DNA from: Paenibacillus sp. MAHUQ-63
Lineage (GTDB): Bacteria; Bacillota; Bacilli; Paenibacillales; NBRC-103111
Length of the DNA: 64,000 nucleotides
Assembly: GCF_028765165.1 (NCBI RefSeq)
Contig: NZ_JARADB010000004.1
Span: forward strand, 124,001-188,000
Reading direction: 5' to 3'
In this document: one piece after another, positions 33,435 through 42,988 of the stretch
Layout: every line of letters begins with the position of its first letter
Position numbering within the stretch: the first letter of the stretch is position 1
The notes under the pieces: generated by a model
Told to the model about the DNA's origin: nothing
Database searches by the model: none
What the model saw: only the letters and a program-made list of their open reading frames with translations
Program-made: the position numbers and the translations under genes

Positions 33435-34622
33435 TTATTTCAAATACATCATGGCAAGCTCTTTGGTCTGCCGGTTCTTCTCTGTAATAATCTGGCGCCT
33501 CGGAATAGGCGTCCAGGCATCCGCAGGGTCCAGCCAGGTGTCCGCCAGCTGGACCGGGCTCTTGCTCTGCCAGGCGTCCAGCCACGCCTGGGGCAGCGAC
33601 AGCTGCGGCTGCGCCGTCAGCTGGGACAACACCGCCTGCTCGCTCATGACGAGCCAGAGCAGGCTCCAAGCGCGCGGTACGACACGCCAGATGTCGTACC
33701 CGCCGCCCCCGAGCGCCACCCAGCGCCCTTCGCACCAGGTGTGCGCAAGGGAGTGGATCAGCTCGGGCATAGCCTTGTACACGCGCATGGAGCAGTGCAC
33801 ATGCGCGAGCGGGTCGAACGCATGGGCGTCGCATCCATGCTGCGAGACGATCACGTCCGGCTGGAAGCGGGCGATCGTCTCGGTCAGCACCTCGCCGAAG
33901 CATTCCAGCCACGACTCGTCCTCGGTGTAAGGCTCCACCGGGACGTTAATGCTTGTCCCGAACGCATCGCCTTCGCCGCGTTCGTTCACGGCGCCCGTGC
34001 CGGGGAACAAATATTTCCCCGTCTCATGAATGGACAGCGTGCATACCTGGGGATCGGCGTAGAAGCTCCACTGTACGCCATCCCCATGATGCACATCCGT
34101 ATCGACGTACAGCACTTTCGCGCCGTACGTCTCCTTGATATGCGCAATCGCCGCCGAAGCGTCGTTGTAGACGCAGAAGCCGGCGCCCTTGCTCTGCAGG
34201 GCGTGGTGCAGCCCGCCGCCGAGATGGAGCGCATGCGGGGCTTGGCCGGACATCACGAGGTCCGCTGCCGTGATGGAGCCCCCCACAATCTTCGCCGTGA
34301 TGTCGTGCATCCCGGGGAAGAAGGGCGTGTCGTCGGTGTCGAGGCCGAAGCGCGCCGCTTCCTTGATCCAGCGCTCCTCCGGCACGTCTTGGCTAAGCGC
34401 TTTCACCGCTTCGATGTAAGCGGGTGCGTGGACCCGCAGCAGCTCGCGCTCCGCAGCCGGGCGAGGCGCTCGAAGCATGCTGTCATCCAGCGCTCCGGCT
34501 TTACGCAGCAGATCGACGGTCATGACCAGCCGATCCTGATTAAAAGGGTGCTGTTCATTAAATTTATACTGAATTTCTTCATCGTCATAGATGAAGACAG
34601 GACTCGCTGCTTGCTTGTTCAT
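33435..34622 (-). CDS. acuC: Acetoin utilization protein AcuC, histone-deacetylase family
   Basis: A 395-residue zinc-dependent deacetylase of the class I HDAC fold. Metal and catalytic residues are visible in HLGGGLHHALQSKGAGFCVY, VDTDVHHGDGVQW (Asp-His zinc pair) and VSQHGCDAHAFDPL. In Bacillus AcuC removes the acetyl group from acetyl-CoA synthetase AcsA and so reactivates it. The start is placed at the second ATG (34622) since GGGGG lies about ten bases before it, whereas the ATG at 34631 would overlap that site. It follows acuA on the same strand and is divergent from acsA across acuA. Confidence 0.93.
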   Translation of the reverse strand: MNKQAASPVFIYDDEEIQYKFNEQHPFNQDRLVMTVDLLRKAGALDDSMLRAPRPAAERELLRVHAPAYIEAVKALSQDVPEERWIKEAARFGLDTDDTPFFPGMHDITAKIVGGSITAADLVMSGQAPHALHLGGGLHHALQSKGAGFCVYNDASAAIAHIKETYGAKVLYVDTDVHHGDGVQWSFYADPQVCTLSIHETGKYLFPGTGAVNERGEGDAFGTSINVPVEPYTEDESWLECFGEVLTETIARFQPDVIVSQHGCDAHAFDPLAHVHCSMRVYKAMPELIHSLAHTWCEGRWVALGGGGYDIWRVVPRAWSLLWLVMSEQAVLSQLTAQPQLSLPQAWLDAWQSKSPVQLADTWLDPADAWTPIPRRQIITEKNRQTKELAMMYLK

Positions 34623-34691
34623 ATCCCACATTCCCCCGAATGGGCTAACCCTCTTGCCTTAAGCCCTAGAAATCCTTTCGCCGCAGCGAAC

Positions 34692-35330
34692 TTAGTACAT
34701 GAAGCGCTGTTGAAACCGAATGCGGTCAAACTGCTCGACGGAAGCTAACGGCACTTGTTTGCCGATTCGCACCATAAGACAATTGGCCGGATGCGAGCAG
34801 ATTTCCGGATCGTCGGTAGCGAACCAGATCATATCGACGCTTTTCATCAGCTTCTCCATCATTTGACGGTATTCCCAGACCGTGAGCTTGCTGTTCTCCA
34901 AGTCCCAGTGCCAGTAATACTCCGTGCTGAAGCAGATGACATTTTCCATTTGCTCCTCTTCAAAGGCGAGACGAATCATTTTCTTCCCCAGTCCCATCGA
35001 GCGATAATCATCCGCAACTTCAATCGCTCCGAGCTCGATCAAATCCTGCATGCGGCCTTGCGACCACCGCTCGATTTCATCGGGGTAATGAAAGGTGACA
35101 TATCCGACGATCGTCGAACCGTCTCTGGCAATGATAATGCGGCCTTCCGGCAGCTCCGCAATTTCCACCAAGGCTTCATGCTGCTCCTTAGGCCTGCGGA
35201 AGGCGTCCAATTTGTGGTGCATGGTGAGAGCGCGCAGGCTCTCGGCTGAGACAGGACCTTCGACTATAAGTTCTGGCTGATCGGGAGCTCTCTGCAAGCG
35301 AATGGCGTGATAAATTTTGATATGCTGCAT
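34692..35330 (-). CDS. acuA: Protein acetyltransferase AcuA, GNAT family
   Basis: A 212-residue GNAT-type acetyltransferase matching Bacillus AcuA in length. The acetyl-CoA-binding stretch reads IEVADDYRSMGLGKKMIRLA and the N-terminal part reads MQHIKIYHAIRLQRAP. AcuA acetylates the active-site-loop lysine of AcsA and turns it off. AAAAGGAGAG precedes ATG 35330. In B. subtilis acuB (a CBS-domain gene) lies between acuA and acuC; here 69 bases of non-coding sequence take that place, so acuB is missing from the cluster. Confidence 0.9.
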   Translation of the reverse strand: MQHIKIYHAIRLQRAPDQPELIVEGPVSAESLRALTMHHKLDAFRRPKEQHEALVEIAELPEGRIIIARDGSTIVGYVTFHYPDEIERWSQGRMQDLIELGAIEVADDYRSMGLGKKMIRLAFEEEQMENVICFSTEYYWHWDLENSKLTVWEYRQMMEKLMKSVDMIWFATDDPEICSHPANCLMVRIGKQVPLASVEQFDRIRFQQRFMY

Positions 35331-35457
35331 AGCCTTAGCTCTCCTTTTGAAAAACAGCATGATGAGTGATTCCTTCTTCGTTCGGTCATAGTCCCTTTAT
35401 ATCAAATTTTATTTGGAAATAAAAGCCGAACTAAACGTAGGCGAAAAAAATTCTGTG

Positions 35458-35466
35458 TGTTATAAT
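35458..35466 (+). promoter_or_regulatory. Extended -10 element, likely acsA promoter
   Basis: TGTTATAAT (TG-n-TATAAT) about 85 bases before the acsA start. No good -35 is seen, as is usual for extended -10 promoters. Confidence 0.5.
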
Positions 35467-35514
35467 AGAATGTGTCAAAAATCGATCACATTTTGCTCAA
35501 ATACATCAGTAAAA

Positions 35515-35530
35515 TGAAAGCGGTTTATCA
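35515..35530 (+). promoter_or_regulatory. cre-like site in the acsA leader
   Basis: TGAAAGCGGTTTATCA resembles a CcpA cre site in its left half and its CG core, but the right half is stretched by two bases. acsA is CcpA-controlled in Bacillus. Weak support from sequence alone. Confidence 0.35.
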
Positions 35531-35551
35531 CGTGAGGAGGGTTTTACGAAC

Positions 35552-37276
35552 ATGGATCAAATGAAAGTTGAACTCGTTGAAGCTGTTGCTGCTAATCCTA
35601 ACATGAAAAATTACGAAGAAACTCATGCAAACTTCGACTGGAAAGAGATCGAAAAGAACTTTTCGTGGTATGAAACGGGGAAGGTGAACATGGCTTATGA
35701 AGCCATCGACCGTCATGCCGAATCCGCTAAGAAGGATAAAATTGCCCTTTACTATAGCGACAATCAAAGAGAAGAAGCGATTACATATGGCGAAATGAAA
35801 GCGAAATCAAACCAATTCGGGAATGTGCTGCGCAATCTTGGCATCGGCAAAGGGGAGCGCGTGTTTATTTTCATGCCGCGTACGCCTGAGCTGTACTATG
35901 CCTTGTTGGGCACACTCAAAGTGGGCGCGGTCGTCGGTCCGCTGTTCGAAGCCTTCATGGAGACCGCTGTCAAAGACCGCTTGGAAGACAGTGCAGCCGT
36001 CGCGATTATTACAACGCCTAGCCTGCTGTCCCGCATTCCGGCGAGTGAGCTTCCGAACCTGAAGCACATTATCGTCGTAGGGGACAATGTGGAGCCTGCC
36101 GCAGGGCATGTCGATTACTACCAAGAGATGGAGAAAGCGTCCACCGATTTGGAGATTGAGTGGCTGGACCGCGAAGACGGGCTTATCATTCACTACACTT
36201 CGGGTTCCACGGGCAAGCCCAAAGGCGTGTTCCACGTGCAGAACGCGATGCTGCAGCATTACTATACAGGCAAAATCGTACTGGATCTGCAAGAGGACGA
36301 TATTTATTGGTGTACGGCAGACCCGGGTTGGGTAACGGGTACCTCTTACGGCATCTTCGCCCCGTGGCTGAACGGAGCGACGAATGTCATCCGCGGAGGG
36401 CGCTTCAGTCCGCAAGATTGGTACAATACGCTGCAGAAATACAAAGTAACCGTTTGGTACAGCGCACCGACTGCGTTCCGTATGCTGATGGGCGCCGGTG
36501 ACGATGTGGTTGCCGGTTATGACCTGTCTTCGCTGCGCCATGTGCTCAGCGTAGGCGAGCCGTTGAATCCGGAAGTTGTTCGTTGGGGACTTAAAGTGTA
36601 CAACCAGCGTATCCATGATACTTGGTGGATGACGGAAACGGGCGGACAGCTGATCTGTAACTATCCTTCCATGACGATCAAACCGGGATCCATGGGCCGT
36701 CCGATTCCGGGCGTGGAAGCTGCCATCATCGACGATGCGGGCAATGTGCTGCCTCCGAACCGGATGGGCAACTTGGCCATTAAGACGCCTTGGCCATCCA
36801 TGATGCGCAAAATTTGGAACAATCCTGCCAAATATGAAGAGTACTTCCGTTTGACCGGCTGGTATGTATCCGGCGACTCGGCTTACATGGACGAAGAAGG
36901 CTACTTCTGGTTCCAGGGGCGCGTGGATGACGTCATTAACACCGCAGGCGAGCGGGTCGGCCCTTTCGAGGTGGAGAGCAAGCTGGTCGAGCACCCGGCA
37001 GTGGCGGAAGCAGGCGTCATCGGGAAGCCGGATCCGATGCGCGGCGAGATTATCAAAGCATTCATCGCCTTGCGTGAAGGGTTCACGCCATCGGACGAAC
37101 TGAAGGCCGACATTTCCAAGTTTGTCAAAGAAGGGCTGTCCGCGCATGCGGCGCCGCGCGAAATTGAATTCAAAGACAAGCTGCCCAAAACGCGCAGCGG
37201 CAAAATCATGCGCCGCGTGCTTAAGGCTTGGGAGCTCAATTTGCCGACAGGCGATTTATCGACAATTGAAGATTAA
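35552..37276 (+). CDS. acsA: Acetyl-coenzyme A synthetase
   Basis: A 574-residue AMP-forming synthetase that follows B. subtilis AcsA closely. It activates acetate to acetyl-CoA. Visible are the ATP-binding YTSGSTGKPKGVFH, the adenylate-binding DTWWMTETGG, GDSAYMDEEGYFWFQGRVDD and the catalytic-lysine loop PKTRSGKIMRRVLK near the end, the lysine that AcuA acetylates. GAGGAGGG precedes ATG 35552. It is divergent from acuA-acuC, which regulate its activity after translation. A strong terminator follows. Confidence 0.95.
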   Translation: MDQMKVELVEAVAANPNMKNYEETHANFDWKEIEKNFSWYETGKVNMAYEAIDRHAESAKKDKIALYYSDNQREEAITYGEMKAKSNQFGNVLRNLGIGKGERVFIFMPRTPELYYALLGTLKVGAVVGPLFEAFMETAVKDRLEDSAAVAIITTPSLLSRIPASELPNLKHIIVVGDNVEPAAGHVDYYQEMEKASTDLEIEWLDREDGLIIHYTSGSTGKPKGVFHVQNAMLQHYYTGKIVLDLQEDDIYWCTADPGWVTGTSYGIFAPWLNGATNVIRGGRFSPQDWYNTLQKYKVTVWYSAPTAFRMLMGAGDDVVAGYDLSSLRHVLSVGEPLNPEVVRWGLKVYNQRIHDTWWMTETGGQLICNYPSMTIKPGSMGRPIPGVEAAIIDDAGNVLPPNRMGNLAIKTPWPSMMRKIWNNPAKYEEYFRLTGWYVSGDSAYMDEEGYFWFQGRVDDVINTAGERVGPFEVESKLVEHPAVAEAGVIGKPDPMRGEIIKAFIALREGFTPSDELKADISKFVKEGLSAHAAPREIEFKDKLPKTRSGKIMRRVLKAWELNLPTGDLSTIED

Positions 37277-37282
37277 TGAGAA

Positions 37283-37319
37283 GAACCTAGCGGTGCGAAC
37301 ACCGCTAGGTTCTTTTTTT
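37283..37319. terminator. Bidirectional terminator between acsA and the PBP gene
   Basis: GAACCTAGCGGTG pairs perfectly with CACCGCTAGGTTC around CGAA, then seven T. Confidence 0.9.
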
Positions 37320-40300
37320 AATCGTTATAAGCAATAGCCGCAGAAGGTTTGGACTCGCCGGAATCGTTGACAGCCGTTACCTTGTAGTAACCGTTGTAGG
37401 CCGCTGCGTAGTAATGGAACTCTGCCGCGTTGTCGACGGTACCGAGCTTCGTATAGGTGCCTTTCTCTTTGCTGCTATAGTAGACATTGTATTTCTTGAC
37501 TTTATCTTTGGACGCATTCGCTTTCCAAGTGAGCGTAATGCCTGCGCCATCCGCTTTGGCTTTGAGGCCGGTTGGCGCGGCCGGAGCGTCCTTGGCTGCC
37601 GTGCCCGGAGACTCTGACGGTCCGGCAGGCTCCTTCGTCGATTCCGGTACCGGTGTGCCTTCGCCGGAAGGGACGAACAAGGAGTCTAGCGAGCTGCCGT
37701 CCGTGTAGGAGGAACGGCTTGGTGCCGATTCTTTGCCGGCTACGTCGACGGCGGTTACATAGTAGCCCATCAAGCTTGCGGCTGGAATCGTATCGTTGAA
37801 TTTCGCTTCGTCACCTGCCAGGACGACCTTGCCGCCCATCAGCTGGAACTTGCCGCGATTGTCGGAACGATAGATGCGGTAACCGACGAGATCCGCGCCG
37901 CTGCTTGGCTGGAAGGTGATCGTCACGTGCTCGCCGTTCTTCGAGACGGCGACGTTCGTAGGTGCCGCCGGCTCTTTGCCGTCGTCAGCCCGCGGGTCCA
38001 TTTCGGACGGCGCATCGTCGTCATAGTCCGTCGGCTTGTAGTTGTCGATCGGCTTGCGGCTCTTCTCCGGAAGCTTGCTCATCGCATCCTGAATTTCTTT
38101 GAGCAGCTGGGAGATCGACTTCTGACGTTTGATGACCGTTTTCTCTTGGACGAAATCCGCCGGCGTGCTATCCTGCGCGATGTAATTCAATCCGTTATAA
38201 GAACTGATTTTCATAGGGACCAACACGTTGTCGACTTCCGTCGGCACATACTTCTTGTTGAAGATATCGGTCACTTGCAGGTTGGAGCTTGCCGTCAGCT
38301 CGCTCGGCAGCTTGCCGGACAAGCTGGAGACGGTGGCGGAGACGATTCCATCCGGCTTCGTGAACGTTTTGGCAGGGAAAAGCTCCGGCTTCTGCTCAAT
38401 GGTCTTGTTCATGATCAAAGCCCAAATATCTTTGGCATGGTTCGTTTGCAGCGTCTTGGACGACAGCTTGTTAATCGGCTGATCGTAGCCGATCCAGACG
38501 CCGACCGTAATGTCAGGACTAAAGCCCATGAACCAGGCATCCGCATCATCCTGCGTGGAACCGGTTTTGCCGGAAATCTCGATCTTGCCGTATGATTTGT
38601 ATTTCTTCATCAGATCCGTGGCCGTACCTTGGCTGATGACCGTTTTCATCATATCGGTAATCAGATAGGCGCTTTGCGGCGAGAAGACCTGGGTCGGCTT
38701 CTGATCGTGGGCATAGATCGTCTGGCCGTTCGAGTCTTTAATTTCGCGAATCATGAATGTTTCGTTAAACACGCCCTTGTTCGGGATGGCTGCATACGCT
38801 CCGGTCAGCTCTCTGACGGACGTACCGCGGCTTAACCCGCCGATAACCCCTGTTTGTGCGTAGTAATCTTCTTTCTGAATCGATGTGATGCCGAGCTGTT
38901 TGGCGAAATCCCAAGCATCGTTGATTCCCACCTTATTCAAGAAGATATCAATGGCAGGAATATTGTAGGACTGGTTCAAAGCTTTTCGCGCGGTCATCAA
39001 GCCATGGAACTTGTGATCCCAGTTCTCCGGCAGGTGGAAGCCTTTGACGCCGTCTTTCAAAATGATCGGGATATCGTCCACGATGCTTGCCGGCTGAATG
39101 GCGCCTTTCTCAAGAGCCGGAATGTAGGCGGCGATCGGCTTCATGGTCGAGCCCGGCTGTCTGTACGCTTGCGTCGCATGGTTCAGCTGCTCCTTGAAGA
39201 AGTCGCGGCCTTCGATCATGCCTTTGATAGCGCCGGTCTTGGAATCGATCATGATCGCTCCGACCTGTTCGATCCCTTTCTTCGGATCGTCCGGTGCGAA
39301 ATTCTTGTCGTTGTTCGAAATTTCGTGCATGGAATCGTAGATCGTCTTGTCGATCGTCGTATAGATCTGGTACCCGCCGCGCAGAAGCTGCGTATGTATA
39401 CTCTTCAGAGCTTCGTTATATGCGGCTTGATTCTTCACCGGATCAAGTTCGGGCTTCTGAATTTTGAGTAAAATTTCAGCGGCTTCTTTCTCCGTTTCGA
39501 TCATCAAATACGGGTAAGTCGTGTAGGCCTTCTGAGCGGCAGGCGGCATCGACGCTTTTAGATCGAATTTGAGTGCATCTTGATATTGTTCATTCGTTAT
39601 TTTTTGTTCTTCCAACATTCGCTTCAGTACGAGCTGCTGACGGGTGACGGCTTTCTTGAAGCCTTCCTCATCGAACGCCGGCTTGCTTGTAAAGGCCGAA
39701 TATTGCGAAGGGGATTGCGGCAGACCGGCCAGATAGGCGGCTTGGGCAACATTCAATTTGCTCAGATCGTCAATATCGAACAGCCCTTTGGCTGCGGCTT
39801 TGATGCCGTACAGGTTGTAGCCTGTCGCGCCGTTGCCGTAAGGAATTTTGTTGAGATAAGCGAGCAAAATTTCGTCCTTCGACATGAGCCGCTCCATTCG
39901 GAGTGCAAGCAGCAATTCTCTTGCCTTGCGGCCGTCATCGCGGTCGAGGGTCAGGAATACCCGTCTGGCCAGCTGTTGGGTAATCGTGCTTCCGCCGGTT
40001 TGAACTTCTTCGTTCAGCAGCTTCTGCGTGACTGCGCGGTATAATCCGCGGAAATCGATCCCGTGATGTTTGTTGAAGTCCTTGTCTTCAATCGACAGAA
40101 CGGCATCCAACAGCACTTGCGGGATGTCATCGAGCTGGGCAAGACGCCTGTCTTCTTCGGTTCTTAATTGTCCAATGACCGTATCGTCATTGAAGTAAGC
40201 GAATCCGGTGATGGCATTTTCCTGCATCTGCTGGCGAATCTCTTCTTCACTGCGAACCGGGTCTTTCTTGACGAGAGCGCTGACATATCCGAATGCGGCG

Positions 40301-40419
40301 AATCCACCTACAAGACCTGCCAGAAATGCGGAAATCAGCGTCCATTTTAGCGTAATCCATGTTACTTTGAGTGTTGTTCTCACCCATGGGCGATTCCATT
40401 TAGCGAAAAAATTGCGCAT
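37318..40419 (-). CDS. Class A penicillin-binding protein with two C-terminal fibronectin-III-like domains
   Basis: A 1033-residue bifunctional cell-wall synthase. Residues 1-15 are cytoplasmic and 16-50 hold a membrane segment. The glycosyltransferase domain (about 75-250) has its catalytic Glu in SIEDKDFNKHHG (Glu111), and GGSTITQQLARR follows. The transpeptidase domain has SxxK Ser424 in QPGSTMKP, SYN at 484-486 and KTG at 618-620. Two fibronectin-III-like modules (about 816-905 and 948-1033) lie after a Pro/Ser-rich linker. It polymerises and crosslinks peptidoglycan outside the membrane, like PonA-type PBP1. ATG 40419 follows AAGGAGG; the open frame continues upstream to 40551 without support. 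Confidence 0.93.
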   Translation of the reverse strand: MRNFFAKWNRPWVRTTLKVTWITLKWTLISAFLAGLVGGFAAFGYVSALVKKDPVRSEEEIRQQMQENAITGFAYFNDDTVIGQLRTEEDRRLAQLDDIPQVLLDAVLSIEDKDFNKHHGIDFRGLYRAVTQKLLNEEVQTGGSTITQQLARRVFLTLDRDDGRKARELLLALRMERLMSKDEILLAYLNKIPYGNGATGYNLYGIKAAAKGLFDIDDLSKLNVAQAAYLAGLPQSPSQYSAFTSKPAFDEEGFKKAVTRQQLVLKRMLEEQKITNEQYQDALKFDLKASMPPAAQKAYTTYPYLMIETEKEAAEILLKIQKPELDPVKNQAAYNEALKSIHTQLLRGGYQIYTTIDKTIYDSMHEISNNDKNFAPDDPKKGIEQVGAIMIDSKTGAIKGMIEGRDFFKEQLNHATQAYRQPGSTMKPIAAYIPALEKGAIQPASIVDDIPIILKDGVKGFHLPENWDHKFHGLMTARKALNQSYNIPAIDIFLNKVGINDAWDFAKQLGITSIQKEDYYAQTGVIGGLSRGTSVRELTGAYAAIPNKGVFNETFMIREIKDSNGQTIYAHDQKPTQVFSPQSAYLITDMMKTVISQGTATDLMKKYKSYGKIEISGKTGSTQDDADAWFMGFSPDITVGVWIGYDQPINKLSSKTLQTNHAKDIWALIMNKTIEQKPELFPAKTFTKPDGIVSATVSSLSGKLPSELTASSNLQVTDIFNKKYVPTEVDNVLVPMKISSYNGLNYIAQDSTPADFVQEKTVIKRQKSISQLLKEIQDAMSKLPEKSRKPIDNYKPTDYDDDAPSEMDPRADDGKEPAAPTNVAVSKNGEHVTITFQPSSGADLVGYRIYRSDNRGKFQLMGGKVVLAGDEAKFNDTIPAASLMGYYVTAVDVAGKESAPSRSSYTDGSSLDSLFVPSGEGTPVPESTKEPAGPSESPGTAAKDAPAAPTGLKAKADGAGITLTWKANASKDKVKKYNVYYSSKEKGTYTKLGTVDNAAEFHYYAAAYNGYYKVTAVNDSGESKPSAAIAYND

Positions 40420-40512
40420 AAGTTCAGATATCCTCCTTACATGAACGCTAATAGTATACCATAATTGCCCTTCCTGCGGTAATGATGAACGAAGAATACG
40501 TGCTTGCACCGT

Positions 40513-40541
40513 TTGACAATTCGCAGAAATTTGTGATATAT
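40513..40541 (+). promoter_or_regulatory. Promoter of the tyrS T-box leader
   Basis: TTGACA (40513-40518) and ATATAT (40536-40541) are 17 bases apart, just before the T-box leader begins. Confidence 0.6.
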
Positions 40542-40554
40542 ATGGAATCAAATG

Positions 40555-40850
40555 CGGAGATGGATCAGCAGTAGGTAGCTTGCGGATGCTTTCAGAGAGC
40601 CGGTGGAAGGTGCGAACCGGTACCTGCAGGTTAGTGAATTACGGTCAGGAGCAGTAAGTGGGAATTTGCAGCCGAACGAGCTGCATTAGTAGTATTTACC
40701 GGTTAAGCCCCGTTATAGGCCACAGAGTGAAAATAGTCAGCCGTACAGATCCGATCTTCGGATATAGAGGTACGTAACTGCTGTTTTAATTAGGGTGGTA
40801 CCGCGAGTCAAGTCTTCTCGTCCCTTTGTGGATGAAAGGCTTTTTTGCGT
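40555..40850 (+). promoter_or_regulatory. T-box riboswitch (tyrosine)
   Basis: The leader of tyrS shows the T-box element AGGGTGGTACCGCG at about 40792-40805 and Stem I features (AGAGAGCCGGTGG). A probable specifier TAC, a tyrosine codon, lies at 40640-40642 in the context GAATTACGG. The terminator stem AAGTCTT/AAGGCTT ends in a T run. Uncharged tyrosine tRNA should pair with the specifier and the T-box and favour the antiterminator, so tyrS is read through when tyrosine is scarce. Confidence 0.92.
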
Positions 40851-40877
40851 TTACACGAGACAAGGAGATGGATGGAC

Positions 40878-42137
40878 ATGTCGATTTTGAAAGATTTGGA
40901 GTTTCGCGGCTTGCTGCATCAAATTACGGACCGCGAAGGTTTAGACAAGAAGCTTAGCGAAGAGCGGGTCGTGCTCTACTGCGGGTTCGATCCGACGGCG
41001 GACAGCCTGCATATCGGCAGCTTGCTGCCGATATTGACGCTGAGACGGTTTCAACAGGCCGGACATATTCCGCTGGCGCTCGTTGGGGGCGGCACAGGTC
41101 TGATTGGCGATCCGAGCGGCAAAGCGAACGAGCGAACGCTGAACGGTCCAGAGACGGTGCAAGCCTGGTCACAAAGCATCAAAGAGCAGCTATCGCGCTT
41201 CCTGGACTTCTCGCCGGAGCTCGACAACAGCGCAGAGCTGGTGAATAACTACGATTGGCTCGGCTCGCTCAATGTGATCGAATTCCTGCGCGATGTAGGC
41301 AAAAACTTCACAGTGAACTACATGCTCGCCAAAGATTCGGTGGATTCCCGGATTTCCAAAGGAATATCGTTCACAGAATTCAGCTATATGATTCTGCAAT
41401 CGTACGATTTCTTGAAGCTGAATGAAACGAAGAATTGCTCTCTGCAAATTGGCGGAAGCGATCAATGGGGCAATATTACCGCCGGTCTAGAGCTCATCGG
41501 CAAGACGACCGAGAACCGGGCTTACGGCGTCACGCTGCCGCTCGTTACCAAAAGCGACGGGCAAAAATTCGGCAAAACGGAAGGCGGAGCGATCTGGCTC
41601 GATGCGAACAAAACATCGCCTTATCAGTTCTACCAGTTCTGGTTGGGTACGGCGGATGCCGACGTTATTCGTTTCTTGAAGTATTTCACCTTCATCAGCC
41701 ATGAAGAGATCGAGCGTCTGGAAACTGAAGTGCAGACACAGCCGGAGAAGCGGGAAGCGCAGAAGCTGCTTGCCCGTGAAGTGACGAAGCTGGTGCACGG
41801 CAGTGAGGCGCTGGAGAGCGCGCTGAACATTACGGCCGCCCTGTTCAGCGGTAATATTCAGGAGCTGTCCCGTCAAGAGATCGAGGAAGCTTTCAAAGAT
41901 GTGCCTTCCTCGGTGATTGAGCAGGAGGATATCGCATTGGTGGATCTGCTTATTGCCGTCGGTGCAGCGCCATCCAAGCGTCAAGCCCGTCAAGATATCG
42001 AGAGCGGCGCGGTGACCGTCAACGGCGTCAAGGTAACGTCGCTTGAAGCGGCAGCCCAAGATCTAGGCAGGCTGGGAGAGACGTATCTCGTCATTCGCCG
42101 CGGCAAAAAGAACTATTACCTGGCGCAATTCAAATAG
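40878..42137 (+). CDS. tyrS: Tyrosyl-tRNA synthetase
   Basis: A 419-residue class I synthetase, colinear with Bacillus TyrS. It shows HIGH-type HIGS in TADSLHIGSLLPIL, GGGTGLIGDPSG, tyrosine-site QSYDFLKL and GGSDQWGNITAGLE, and KMSKS-type KFGKTEGG; a C-terminal S4-like RNA-binding domain ends RRGKKNYYLAQF. ATG 40878 lies ten bases after AAGGAG; ATG 40872 is only four bases away. Transcription depends on the T-box upstream. A bidirectional terminator separates it from rpsD. Confidence 0.96.
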   Translation: MSILKDLEFRGLLHQITDREGLDKKLSEERVVLYCGFDPTADSLHIGSLLPILTLRRFQQAGHIPLALVGGGTGLIGDPSGKANERTLNGPETVQAWSQSIKEQLSRFLDFSPELDNSAELVNNYDWLGSLNVIEFLRDVGKNFTVNYMLAKDSVDSRISKGISFTEFSYMILQSYDFLKLNETKNCSLQIGGSDQWGNITAGLELIGKTTENRAYGVTLPLVTKSDGQKFGKTEGGAIWLDANKTSPYQFYQFWLGTADADVIRFLKYFTFISHEEIERLETEVQTQPEKREAQKLLAREVTKLVHGSEALESALNITAALFSGNIQELSRQEIEEAFKDVPSSVIEQEDIALVDLLIAVGAAPSKRQARQDIESGAVTVNGVKVTSLEAAAQDLGRLGETYLVIRRGKKNYYLAQFK

Positions 42138-42148
42138 ATACAAAAAAT

Positions 42149-42178
42149 AAACCCCTCAGGGAAATCCCTAAGGGGTTT
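42149..42178. terminator. Bidirectional terminator between tyrS and rpsD
   Basis: AAACCCCT pairs with AGGGGTTT around an inner AGGG/CCCT pairing. T-rich sequence lies on both sides. Confidence 0.85.
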
Positions 42179-42185
42179 GCTTTTA

Positions 42186-42785
42186 TTAACGGCTGTAGAA
42201 CTCGACGATTTGTTTCTCGTCAATTTCTTGTGGAAGCTCAGCGCGCTCTGGCAAACGGATGTATTTGCCTTCTACAGCTGCATCGTTGAACTCCAGGTAA
42301 GCTGGCAGGTGGTTACGGTTAGCAAGAGCTTCTTTCACTGCGGAAAGACCTTTGCTTCTTTCGCGAAGTGCAATCACGTCGCCAGTGGAAACGATGTAGG
42401 AAGCGATATCCACTTTCTTGCCGTTCACAGTCACGTGACCGTGGGAAACAAGTTGACGTGCGCCTGCACGGGAGTTGGAAAGACCAAGACGGTAAACCAG
42501 GTTGTCCAAACGGCTCTCAAGCAGAACCATGAAGTTTTCACCGGCAATACCTTTCAATTTGGAAGCTTTGTCGAACAAGTTGCGGAATTGCTTCTCGTTC
42601 AAACCGTACATGTGGCGAAGTTTTTGTTTTTCGTTTAATTGAACGCCATAGCCGCTCATTTTTTTGCGTTGTCCTGGGCCGTGTTGACCTGGAGGGAATG
42701 GGCGTTTCATGTCTTTGCCGTTACCGCTCAAGGAAATACCTACGCGGCGGCTTAATTTGAACTTAGGTCCTGTATAACGTGACAT
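42186..42785 (-). CDS. rpsD: 30S ribosomal protein S4
   Basis: A 199-residue S4, with the conserved start MSRYTGPKFKLSRRVGISLS, FPPGQHGPGQRKKMSGYG and the S4 RNA-binding domain LDNLVYRLGLSNSRAGARQL. It nucleates 30S assembly. It lacks the zinc Cys set of C+ S4 forms. A sigma-A promoter and a leader of about 195 bases lie upstream, fitting S4 autoregulation. tyrS is convergent. Confidence 0.97.
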   Translation of the reverse strand: MSRYTGPKFKLSRRVGISLSGNGKDMKRPFPPGQHGPGQRKKMSGYGVQLNEKQKLRHMYGLNEKQFRNLFDKASKLKGIAGENFMVLLESRLDNLVYRLGLSNSRAGARQLVSHGHVTVNGKKVDIASYIVSTGDVIALRERSKGLSAVKEALANRNHLPAYLEFNDAAVEGKYIRLPERAELPQEIDEKQIVEFYSR

Positions 42786-42982
42786 TTAGGAAAAACTCCT
42801 TCTTTTTACAAATAGTTTAGTAGAAAGCATCTAGATGTCAGGGTGAAGACAAGTGCCTGATTTTGCTAACGAATCATCATGTGTAATTCCCTGTCAAGAG
42901 TAGTTCAGCCGCTGTCTTGGCAGGAGCAAAAGCAGTGAGGGTGATCACAAATGGCATTCACCGTAATCTTGGTGTTACTCGA
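42786..42982 (-). promoter_or_regulatory. Long rpsD leader, possible S4 autoregulatory RNA
   Basis: About 195 bases of transcribed leader lie between the promoter and the rpsD ATG, with several short pairable segments (for example GACAGGG and GGCAGGAG regions) and no credible gene. In Bacillus the rpsD leader binds S4 and controls its own expression. The position fits; the structure was not modelled. Confidence 0.5.
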
Positions 42983-42988
42983 CTTCTT

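Noticed and set aside
33423..34748. Plus-strand frame of 441 codons across acuC
   Set aside because: Antisense to acuC, whose zinc-site motifs are intact; the frame has shadow-like Arg/His-rich composition.
35807..37147. 446-codon minus-strand frame inside acsA
   Set aside because: Wholly antisense to acsA, a certain gene; no start signal or conserved domain.
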